Assembly (NCBI RefSeq): GCF_000620765.1
Contig: NZ_JIAK01000009.1
Coordinates: 62,001-126,000, forward strand
Reading direction: 5' to 3'
DNA length: 64,000 nucleotides
Source of the DNA: Desulfovermiculus halophilus DSM 18834
GTDB taxonomy: Bacteria; Desulfobacterota; Desulfovibrionia; Desulfovibrionales; Desulfothermaceae
The notes below the pieces were generated by a model. The model did no database searches. It saw nothing but the letters and a program-made list of their open reading frames with translations, and was not told where the DNA came from. The translations under genes and the position numbers were made by a program. Below are positions 26,027 to 32,653 of this stretch, in pieces. The number at the start of each line of letters is the position of its first letter. Positions within the stretch are counted from its first letter, which is position 1.

Positions 26027-26083
26027 GCTTCTGGTTTCACGCCAGCCAATTCTCAATAAACTGACGGTCAAGGAGGTTGACAC

Positions 26084-26401
26084 ATGGCAACTGTCGAGTT
26101 CAAAGGAAAAACATTCGAAATTGACGAAGACGGCTTCTTGCAGAGCTTTGATGACTGGAGCCCTGAGTGGGTGGACTATGTAAAGGAATCCGAAGGCATC
26201 AAGGAACTCACTGATGAGCACCGCAAGGTCATCGATTTCTTGCAGGACTACTACAAGAAAAACGGTATTGCCCCCATGGTCCGCATCCTGTCCAAAGTGA
26301 CCGGCTTCAAGCTGAAGAAAATCTACGAGCTTTTCCCCTCCGGTCCTGGCAAGGGCGCCTGCAAGATGGCCGGCTTGCCCAAACCCACCGGATGTGTCTA
26401 A
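26084..26401 (+). CDS. dsvC: Sulfite reductase-associated sulfur carrier DsvC/DsrC
   Basis: DsrC is the co-substrate of dissimilatory sulfite reductase DsrAB: it accepts sulfite-derived sulfur as a trisulfide between two C-terminal cysteines, which the membrane complex DsrMKJOP then reduces. The 105-residue product ends CKMAGLPKPTGCV, with C93 and the penultimate C104 both kept, so it is a true DsrC and not a RspA- or TusE-like variant lacking one. The N-terminus ATVEFKGKTFEIDEDGF and the FLQDYYKKNGIAPMVRIL block are typical. A strong AAGGAGG ribosome site lies 8 nt upstream. It has its own promoter and terminator. dsrAB are not in this window, as is usual in this order. Confidence 0.98.
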   Translation: MATVEFKGKTFEIDEDGFLQSFDDWSPEWVDYVKESEGIKELTDEHRKVIDFLQDYYKKNGIAPMVRILSKVTGFKLKKIYELFPSGPGKGACKMAGLPKPTGCV

Positions 26402-26417
26402 AAAATCAGCCGGACAC

Positions 26418-26453
26418 GAAAAAGAAAGGCGGCAGAGGCCGCCTTTCTTTTTC
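26418..26453 (+). terminator. Strong intrinsic terminator of dsvC
   Basis: A perfect 16-bp stem with an AGAG loop: GGCGGC at 26428-26433 pairs with GCCGCC at 26438-26443 and extends through an A/T-rich lower stem. It is T-rich on one side and A-rich on the other, so it could work in both directions. It lies 17 nt after the dsvC stop. Confidence 0.92.
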
Positions 26454-26509
26454 CACTTCTTTGTGCGGGCCAACAATCACCATCAGCTTTCATCCATGAC
26501 CGAATTTCT

Positions 26510-26866
26510 ATGGATCTGAGTACAGCGCTGACAGAGCTCAAGCAGGAGCCGGGATTTTCGGATCAGGTCGGAATGGTCTTGATCCACAACGGCGTGGTTC
26601 GTGGACATTCCAGGGAAAGCAAAGACACGGTCGCTTCCCTGCGGGTCACTCCGGATCAGGACCGGATCGAGGCCCTGCGCAGGGAGTATGAGGCCCGGCC
26701 CGGCATATTCCGCATCCTGGTCCAGGCCAACCAGGGCGACTTCCAGCCCGGCCAGGATCTGCTGTTTATCATTGTCGCCGGCGACATCCGGGAAAACGTC
26801 CATCCTGTGCTGTCTGAGCTTTTAAACCGCATCAAGTCCGAGGCCATGCACAAAGTCGAAACCTGA
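26510..26866 (+). CDS. Short MoaE-like protein
   Basis: A 118-residue protein resembling molybdopterin synthase large subunit MoaE in part: VGMVLIHNGVVRGHSRESK mimics its N-terminal strand and loop, and the RVTPDQDRIEALRREYE helix follows. The carrier-facing C-terminus of MoaE with its catalytic lysines (KxxIWKKE) is absent; instead it ends DIRENVHPVLSELLNRIKSEAMHKVE. It may therefore have a different job, or be a degraded form. No moaA or moaD gene is nearby. No clear ribosome site precedes ATG 26510. It sits between the dsvC terminator and a convergent glycosyltransferase gene. Confidence 0.6.
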   Translation: MDLSTALTELKQEPGFSDQVGMVLIHNGVVRGHSRESKDTVASLRVTPDQDRIEALRREYEARPGIFRILVQANQGDFQPGQDLLFIIVAGDIRENVHPVLSELLNRIKSEAMHKVET

Positions 26867-26884
26867 CATAACACCCATCACGCC

Positions 26885-27751
26885 TCAGCCCGAGACCGGG
26901 TCGAAGAGATCCACCCCGGCCCGGGAGGCCATATTCACGATCCGCCGCGCTTCCTCATCCTTAGCCCGCTTCAGGCACCCCTGCACATATCTTCGCCCCT
27001 TCAGCCCAAGCTGATATTCTGCCAATGATCTCTGTTCCGGACTCAGCTCTTCTGTGCACAGCAGCGTGCACAGGCTCATGATTCTGTACAGATCCAAACC
27101 GATAATCCGAGCCGACAACTGGTCTGGGTGACCTGCATACCGGGTGACCAGCTTCCGGGGAACCAGGCCGACCGGATACCGCAGAGCACAGCGCAGCCAG
27201 AGGTCGTAGTCCTCGCAAGCCACTAGCCTCGAATCAAAAGGGCCGGCCGCCTCCCAGCACGCACGGCTGATAAGGACGCTGGAGGGGCTGACCAGGCACA
27301 GCTCCAGGGAGGGGGCAAAGATCCATCCGCTGGGCTTGCGGTGGCGCATTCCCGGATTGACCCGCCGCCCATTCCGGATCCAGACCTCTTCGGTCTGGGT
27401 TATCTCCCACCCCCCGTTGCGGGTGAATGCCAGTTGGGCTGTCAGCTTGTCCGGTTCCCATGTGTCGTCGGAGTCCAGGAGGGCGATATACTCCCCTGAG
27501 GCCGCACTGATGCCTGTATTTCTGGCAGCAGCCACTCCTTGATGGGGCTGGGCCAGGACCGTGACCCTGGGATCGGATATCCCGGATACAATCTCGCCCG
27601 TTGCATCCTCCGATCCGTCGTCGACCACCACAAGCTCCAGATTGGGATGGGTCTGCCGGAGCACAGAATCCATCGCCCGCCGCAGGGTGCCGGCCCGGTT
27701 GTAGGTGGGTATGATTACTGATATGAGAGGAGAAGCAGCAATCTTGTGCAT
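26885..27751 (-). CDS. Family 2 glycosyltransferase
   Basis: A 288-residue GT-A fold inverting glycosyltransferase. It starts with ISVIIPTYNRAGTLRRAMDSVLRQTHPNLELVVVDDGSEDATGEIV, has the donor-binding VAAARNTGISAASGEYIALLDSDDTW with the DSDD metal motif, and a C-terminal acceptor region (CEDYDLWLRCALRYP). No membrane segments are seen, so it should act at the cytoplasmic face on lipid-linked or surface glycans. The sugar is unknown. It is divergent from the unknown gene starting at 27782 and convergent with the MoaE-like gene. Confidence 0.92.
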   Translation of the reverse strand: MHKIAASPLISVIIPTYNRAGTLRRAMDSVLRQTHPNLELVVVDDGSEDATGEIVSGISDPRVTVLAQPHQGVAAARNTGISAASGEYIALLDSDDTWEPDKLTAQLAFTRNGGWEITQTEEVWIRNGRRVNPGMRHRKPSGWIFAPSLELCLVSPSSVLISRACWEAAGPFDSRLVACEDYDLWLRCALRYPVGLVPRKLVTRYAGHPDQLSARIIGLDLYRIMSLCTLLCTEELSPEQRSLAEYQLGLKGRRYVQGCLKRAKDEEARRIVNMASRAGVDLFDPVSG

Positions 27752-27781
27752 AATCTTTTGCTTTGCCCCGGGAGTATTCCG

Positions 27782-28690
27782 ATGACCTCTAGCTCAGAAC
27801 ACCCCCATGACCTGCCCCAAGCCGTCTGTGATCTGATCCTGTCGTCCTTTCAGGCGGACGCCGACATACTTCATTTTGCCCAGTCCACACTTGGCCTGGA
27901 CACCAGCGCTGAAATCCGGGCCGCCGTAGCCACCCGGGCTGATCCCTCTGATCCTGAGCTTGAATCTCTCCGCGACCTGCTTCTATCCCCGTCCCTTCAG
28001 CAGCGGGAGGCGATAGAGACCGCTCTGCAGGCCTGGGACAGCAGCCGGAAAGATACGGATGAACTGGTCCGGGCCTTGATGCACTCCTGCCCCCAGGCCC
28101 GCATCACCTTCCCGGACGGAGCACATATGGTCCTGGACCTGGACCGGGACATGATGCAAGGCATAGTTGACCGGCTGCGCCCAGGGTTCTCCCTGCCCGG
28201 CAACCTGGAGCAGGTTGTGGCCGGGAACGTCCCTCAATCCTGGCAGGCCTGGGTCCGGGTCAGGATGCGTCTGGCCAATGTCCGGCTTGCCGGGGCCAGA
28301 GCCGATTTTTTGGCCGCAGTGCTGACCCATGTGCCGGCCTCCTCCCCACTGTTCCCGGAATACTTCACCTTTGCCCTGGCTTTTGTCCAGGAATGCCCGG
28401 AGGACCAGGACATGGCCCAGGCCTTGGCGGCCAAGAAGGAATATCTGGAGCACAGCCTGGACAGAGCCGCCTTTCTGGAAAGACAGCGCACCAGCCAAGC
28501 CATGGAGGCCCTGCTCATGCAGCGTCTGCCCATGCTGAGCATAGACACAGCAGCCGCTCAAAGAGAAATCCGGATCATCAACGATATCAGTCTGGCCCTA
28601 TATGGGCGTGTCCCGGGAAGCTTCGACCAAACCTGCCAGGAAAGCACATTTCAGCTCCAGCAGGGTCCCGGCACTCACGTGTATGATTAG
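27782..28690 (+). CDS. Protein of unknown function, 3' end formed by repeat P2
   Basis: The start is ATG 27782 with GGGAG 8 nt upstream; an earlier in-frame ATG overlaps the divergent gene. The predicted 302-residue protein is soluble and mostly helical and matches no family recognised here. Its last residues (GPGTHVYD) come from the P2 repeat. After P2 the same reading frame reopens into a protein-like segment ending at 28900 (see that entry). It therefore looks like an ancestral longer gene cut by the repeat. The truncated product may or may not be functional. Confidence 0.65.
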   Translation: MTSSSEHPHDLPQAVCDLILSSFQADADILHFAQSTLGLDTSAEIRAAVATRADPSDPELESLRDLLLSPSLQQREAIETALQAWDSSRKDTDELVRALMHSCPQARITFPDGAHMVLDLDRDMMQGIVDRLRPGFSLPGNLEQVVAGNVPQSWQAWVRVRMRLANVRLAGARADFLAAVLTHVPASSPLFPEYFTFALAFVQECPEDQDMAQALAAKKEYLEHSLDRAAFLERQRTSQAMEALLMQRLPMLSIDTAAAQREIRIINDISLALYGRVPGSFDQTCQESTFQLQQGPGTHVYD

Positions 28691-28776
28691 CTCAGGCAAA
28701 TAGAAAGCAGTGACCTGCACGTAAGTAGCCGGGTGGGGGGGATCCCCCCTTGGCGGGATTAGAAAATACCGGGCCG
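28667..28776 (+). repeat. P-family hairpin repeat, copy P2
   Basis: A 110-nt copy of P1, from CCCGGCACTCACGTGTATGAT to AGAAAATACCGGGCCG. The hairpin arms CCGGCACTCACGT and ACGTAAGTAGCCGG are kept. Its left end supplies the final codons and the stop of the 27782 gene. Confidence 0.85.
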
Positions 28777-28900
28777 GCGGAAAGATCATAAGAGCTTCCG
28801 CTACTGCACACTGGACATCCCGGGCAACAGCCGGGAAGAGATCATGGCCGTTTATGAGCTCATAATATCAGTCTTGGGCTATGTGTTTGAGCCGGTTTGA
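28763..28900 (+). pseudogene. Detached C-terminal fragment of the 27782 gene (inferred)
   Basis: After the in-frame TAG at 28760 the frame used by the 27782 gene continues open to TGA 28898-28900. From 28781 it encodes KDHKSFRYCTLDIPGNSRE and then EEIMAVYELIISVLGYVFEPV, which looks like real protein, with a faint likeness to the end of DUF493 (YbeD-type) proteins. It has no start codon or ribosome site of its own. The last 22 nt overlap the convergent nadD 3' end. It may instead be the end of an unrelated lost gene. Confidence 0.5.
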
Positions 28901-29529
28901 GCTGTATCGGGTCCGTTCAGCTCCTCCCAGACCGGATCAGGGACCAGATAGCGAATGCTTCTCCCGGCTGCCATCTTCTCCCGAATCAGCGTACTGCTTA
29001 GCTCCAGCTTTGGGGCCTGGATGCGCTGCACACGGCACTTCGGGGGCACACGCCACTCGGCCTGCCCGTGTTTTCCGGCCTGGGGCCAGGTGGCGGCGAT
29101 AAACCGGTCCAGCAGTTCTTCGTCACCTGTTTCCCGGGCCACGACAATGAAGTGCGTGAGTTCGGGCAGCTTGCGCCATCTGAACCATTTGGTCAGCTGC
29201 ACAAAGTCCGGGCAGCCGATGACAAAAAAGGTCTCCCGGTCCGGGTGCATGTGGTGATACTGGACCAGAGTATCGACTGTATACGAGGGCCCGGCCCTCT
29301 GGCCTTCCATCCGATTTAAGACCAGGCCCGGCATCCGGGAAACGGCCGCCTCAATCAACCGGCACCGGAAGGAAAAGCTGGGGACCTGCTCCTTTTCCTT
29401 GTGCGGGGGGATATACGCCGGAACCAGCTCCACCTTTTCCAGGCCGGCCTGTTCCAGGGCCTCCACCGCCAGGCGCAGATGTCCGTTGTGCACCGGGTTG
29501 AAGCTCCCGCCCAAAAGCCCGACCTTCAT
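28879..29529 (-). CDS. nadD: Nicotinate-nucleotide adenylyltransferase
   Basis: Adenylates nicotinate mononucleotide in NAD synthesis. The start is ATG 29529 (MKVGLLGGSFNPVHNGHL); an in-frame ATG nine codons earlier lacks conservation. The HxGH motif occurs as FNPVHNGHLRLA, the VPAYIPPHK loop binds substrate, and the C-terminal signature SSTLIREKMAAGRSIRYLVPDPV is complete. It has 216 residues. It follows proA by 50 nt, a pairing common in this order of bacteria. Its 3' end reaches the repeat-interrupted plus-strand gene. Confidence 0.96.
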   Translation of the reverse strand: MKVGLLGGSFNPVHNGHLRLAVEALEQAGLEKVELVPAYIPPHKEKEQVPSFSFRCRLIEAAVSRMPGLVLNRMEGQRAGPSYTVDTLVQYHHMHPDRETFFVIGCPDFVQLTKWFRWRKLPELTHFIVVARETGDEELLDRFIAATWPQAGKHGQAEWRVPPKCRVQRIQAPKLELSSTLIREKMAAGRSIRYLVPDPVWEELNGPDTAQTGSNT

Positions 29530-29579
29530 GCCATCCAACCCCTTAGTGAAAGCCATACCTCGATTCTTTCCGCCCCTGG

Positions 29580-30839
29580 CTACTCCCGGATCTGTCCCTG
29601 GCCCAAAAGGACAAATTTCGTACTGGTCAGCTCCTTCACCCCCATCGGTCCGTAGGCGTGGAGCTTGGAGGTGGAGATTCCGATCTCAGCCCCCAGCCCC
29701 AGCTGCCCCCCGTCGTTGAACCGGGTGGAGGCGTTCACCGCGACCAGGGAGGCATCCACTTCCTGAACAAAGCGCATGGCCCGGTCGTGCCTGGAGGTCA
29801 GAATGGCTTCGGTATGACCTGATCCATACTCGGCTATATGCTCCTGGGCCTCATCCTGATCCTGGACCACGCGCACGGCCAGGCACAGGTCCAAGAACTC
29901 ATGCCCGAAATCACCAGGCTGCGCAGGCTCGGCCCTGGCCCCCAAGTACTGTGCCGCCTGCGGATCGGCCTTGAAGACCACCCCATCCTCGCCCAGGGCC
30001 TGTGCCACCCGGGGCAGGATTTCAGCTGCTGCATCGGCATGGACCAAGAGGCATTCCAAGGCGTTGCACACCCCGGGCCGCTGTACTTTTGCGTTGTGGA
30101 TAATGGATACGGCCTGCTCCGGGTCCGCGGTCTGGTCAACATAGATGTGGCACACCCCTTTGTAGTGCTTAAGCACCGGCATTGCAGCCCGTTCCGTGAC
30201 CGCCCGGATCAGGCCTTCTCCTCCCCGGGGAATGACCACATCGATGAACTCGTCCAGCCCGAGCAAGGTATTCACTGCCTCCCGGTCCGCAGTGGGAACC
30301 ACGTGCACGGCTTCACCCGGCAGGCCGCTGTCCACCAAAGCCCTGGAAATAAGCCGGCCCAGGGCCTGATTGGACCCCAGGGCCTCGGATCCGCCCCGCA
30401 GGATGCAGCCGTTCCCGGCCTTCAGGCAGAGGATGGCCGCCTCCACGGTCACGTTGGGCCTGGACTCGTAAATCATGGCCACAACCCCCAGGGGGATGCG
30501 CATCCGGCCGACCTTCATGCCATTTGGGCGTTGATACATGTGCTCAATTTCGCCCACCGGATCCTCCAGCGCGGCCACCTCCCGGCACGCATGGGCCATG
30601 TCCTCCATCTTCCCGGGATTCAGGCTCAAGCGATCCAGCATGGCCGCACTTAGGCCCATTTCCCGCCCCCGGGCCACATCCCGGGCATTGGCCTCCAGCA
30701 CGTCGCGGCCTTCACTCTCCAAGAGCCCGGCCAGGCGGTTAAGAAACGCATCCTTGATCCTGCTGGTCTGAGTCCCCAGCATCCGGGAGGCCTGCTGAAC
30801 ATCCCGGGCTGCCTTCTGCACCTGATCCTGATCGGTCAT
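29580..30839 (-). CDS. proA: Gamma-glutamyl phosphate reductase
   Basis: Reduces gamma-glutamyl phosphate to the semialdehyde in proline synthesis. The start is ATG 30839, with GGAGG 7 nt upstream; the frame is open 5' of it but without conservation. The 419 residues are the family norm. Clear blocks are RPNGMKVGRMRIPLGVVAMIYESRPNVT, CLKAGNGCILRGGSEA, and the catalytic cysteine region RPGVCNALECLLVH. The C-terminus has STSKLHAYGPMGVKELTSTK. proB is not adjacent. nadD follows on the same strand. Confidence 0.97.
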   Translation of the reverse strand: MTDQDQVQKAARDVQQASRMLGTQTSRIKDAFLNRLAGLLESEGRDVLEANARDVARGREMGLSAAMLDRLSLNPGKMEDMAHACREVAALEDPVGEIEHMYQRPNGMKVGRMRIPLGVVAMIYESRPNVTVEAAILCLKAGNGCILRGGSEALGSNQALGRLISRALVDSGLPGEAVHVVPTADREAVNTLLGLDEFIDVVIPRGGEGLIRAVTERAAMPVLKHYKGVCHIYVDQTADPEQAVSIIHNAKVQRPGVCNALECLLVHADAAAEILPRVAQALGEDGVVFKADPQAAQYLGARAEPAQPGDFGHEFLDLCLAVRVVQDQDEAQEHIAEYGSGHTEAILTSRHDRAMRFVQEVDASLVAVNASTRFNDGGQLGLGAEIGISTSKLHAYGPMGVKELTSTKFVLLGQGQIRE

Positions 30840-31026
30840 AGAAAGACCTCCTTGCAGACCAAAGCTATATTTTTCATGTTTTTGTACCCCATCGAAAGAC
30901 AAGAGCTCATGCCCTTTCCGTCGTTTCACTATTGCCCGGCCCAGATTTCTGGAAACATCGCAACCACCCGGGACGCGTGACAATCTAGTGGAAAGACTGA
31001 CAGGTCATGACCATACAGAAAAAACT

Positions 31027-31053
31027 GGATTCCCGCCTCCGCGGGAATGACGG
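31027..31053 (+). repeat. REP-like palindrome, copy S2
   Basis: GGATTCCCGCCTCCGCGGGAATGACGG is a short hairpin (ATTCCCGC at 31029-31036, GCGGGAAT at 31041-31048) similar to S1. It lies between proA and the metallo-hydrolase gene, near the 3' end of the latter. Confidence 0.8.
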
Positions 31054-31097
31054 AAAAGAGCCGAAATTTCGCTGGAGCAGTAACGATATGGACACGT

Positions 31098-31856
31098 TCA
31101 ACATCCAAGACTCAGCCTGTCTCCGGGCCGAGGCAATAAGCCCGATCCACCGGGCATCGCCTGCAGCAGGGCCCGGGCCTCTGCCCCCCGGGCCTGGCGC
31201 TCGTCCCGCTGCATATGGACAACCGCCAATTGCCTTGCCCCGGATCTAACAGCCAGGTCCACGGCTTCCCGGACTGTTCCATGCCCATGCACGGCCTGAT
31301 CCACTTGAAAGCCTTCGTGCACGATCAGGGAACAGGCCCGGGCCAGATCCCAGGTCCCATCCCCGGGCCGACCGTCCCCGCTGTAGTACAGACTGGCTCC
31401 TGGTCCATCCAGGCGCAACCCCAGGTTGGGCCGGGAGTGCTGCGTCCAGGCGGTCTTCCACGAACAATCCGCAAGCCGAACCTCCTGCCCGGGCAGGAGT
31501 TCTCGAAAATCGATCTGATAGGTGAACTTGTCCCAGAAGCTGGGGTAGGCCAGCCGAACGCTCTGGCGCACGATATCCTCAACCCCCGGGGGGCCGAGGA
31601 TTGTCAGCGCTGCATCCCGCCCGCTCTCCCACAGCCGAAGCAGAAGCAGAGGGAGGCTGAAAAAATGATCCCCGTGAAAATGGGATATCCAGACCGCATC
31701 CAAATCGTTTGCAGAATAAAGCTCTGAAAACACAGCATGGGCAACACTGAAGCCGCAGTCCAGCAGAATGCAGGAGCTGTTCGTGCGGACCAGCATGGAG
31801 GTGTTGCCCAGCCGGCCGTCGCAGGCCTCCCCCACTCCCAGAAATACAACCTGCAT
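31098..31856 (-). CDS. Metallo-beta-lactamase fold hydrolase (RNase Z-like)
   Basis: A 252-residue cytoplasmic metallo-hydrolase. The Zn site motif WISHFHGDHFFSLPLLL lies at about residues 57-73, and later ligands are in LYYSGDGRPGD and IVHEGFQ...VHGHGTVREA. The order resembles tRNase Z and related ribonuclease Z-like enzymes, but no flexible exosite arm was recognised, so a different phosphodiesterase is possible. It stands alone, divergent from the TPR gene at 31956. The ATG is the first start in the frame consistent with the fold (MQVVFLGVGEACDGRLGNTS). Confidence 0.85.
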   Translation of the reverse strand: MQVVFLGVGEACDGRLGNTSMLVRTNSSCILLDCGFSVAHAVFSELYSANDLDAVWISHFHGDHFFSLPLLLLRLWESGRDAALTILGPPGVEDIVRQSVRLAYPSFWDKFTYQIDFRELLPGQEVRLADCSWKTAWTQHSRPNLGLRLDGPGASLYYSGDGRPGDGTWDLARACSLIVHEGFQVDQAVHGHGTVREAVDLAVRSGARQLAVVHMQRDERQARGAEARALLQAMPGGSGLLPRPGDRLSLGC

Positions 31857-31955
31857 GCCCCCTCCGGATTGACTGTTACCCTTTGACCTTTGATTCTATT
31901 CTGATTACAAGGTTCTGGTTTGCGCCGACAACAGCATGCAGAAAAAGGAGACCAT

Positions 31956-32636
31956 ATGTCCGCCTCCGATCCCAAAGATCCTCAGGACACCAGTACTTCC
32001 CAGTCAGCATCTGCTCCAGCTGCCGGGTGGGCCAAGGTGGTGACCGACAACATCAAGACCATCGGCCTGGTAATTGCCGCCGTCATAGTCGTCGCTGCCC
32101 TGGTCAGCGGATATTCCTACTATAAAACCCGCACCCTGCGCAATGCACAGCAGACAGTGGACCGGATCATGTCCGAGCAATCTGGCATGGACCGGATCCG
32201 CGGGCTGGAGGAATTTGTCCCCAAGGCCCCGGCAAAGATGCACAACGCCCTGCACCTGCAGCTGGCCAGGCTGTGCATGGAGGAAGGGGCCTTTGAGCGG
32301 GCTGTTCCCCATTGGGAACACATCCGGGAGAACGCACCGGATACTGATCTGAAGACCGTTGCCGCCCTGGGCCTGGGGACGGCCCTGGCCCGGATGGATA
32401 AGTCCTCCGAGGCCCTGGAGCTTCTGCGGCAGGCCTCGGGGCAGGCCCCGGAGCGCTACCAACGGAGCCTGCAGATGAAAATCGCTGCTGTTGCTGAGCA
32501 GGCCGGACAATGGGAGCAGGCCCTTAAGGCCTACCGGGCTCTGTCCGATATGAGAGCCCTGGACGCCCGGCCTGACGAGTTCATTGAACACAAGATCAAG
32601 ACCTTGCAGAGCAAAGCACACAATCCACAATCGTAA
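31956..32636 (+). CDS. Membrane-anchored TPR protein (YfgM-like)
   Basis: A 226-residue protein started at ATG 31956 with AAGGAGA upstream. After a Ser/Thr/Gln-rich N-terminus comes one transmembrane segment (TIGLVIAAVIVVAALVSGYSYY, about 36-57), and then an extracytoplasmic helical domain with TPR-type repeats (ALHLQLARLCMEEGAFERAVPHW; LGTALARMDKSSEALELL). The layout matches YfgM, an envelope chaperone partner of the Sec translocon, but the family is broad. It ends 17 nt before iorA, so it may be co-transcribed with the oxidoreductase without a clear functional link. Confidence 0.78.
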   Translation: MSASDPKDPQDTSTSQSASAPAAGWAKVVTDNIKTIGLVIAAVIVVAALVSGYSYYKTRTLRNAQQTVDRIMSEQSGMDRIRGLEEFVPKAPAKMHNALHLQLARLCMEEGAFERAVPHWEHIRENAPDTDLKTVAALGLGTALARMDKSSEALELLRQASGQAPERYQRSLQMKIAAVAEQAGQWEQALKAYRALSDMRALDARPDEFIEHKIKTLQSKAHNPQS

Positions 32637-32653
32637 CCCAAGGTGAGTTGACC

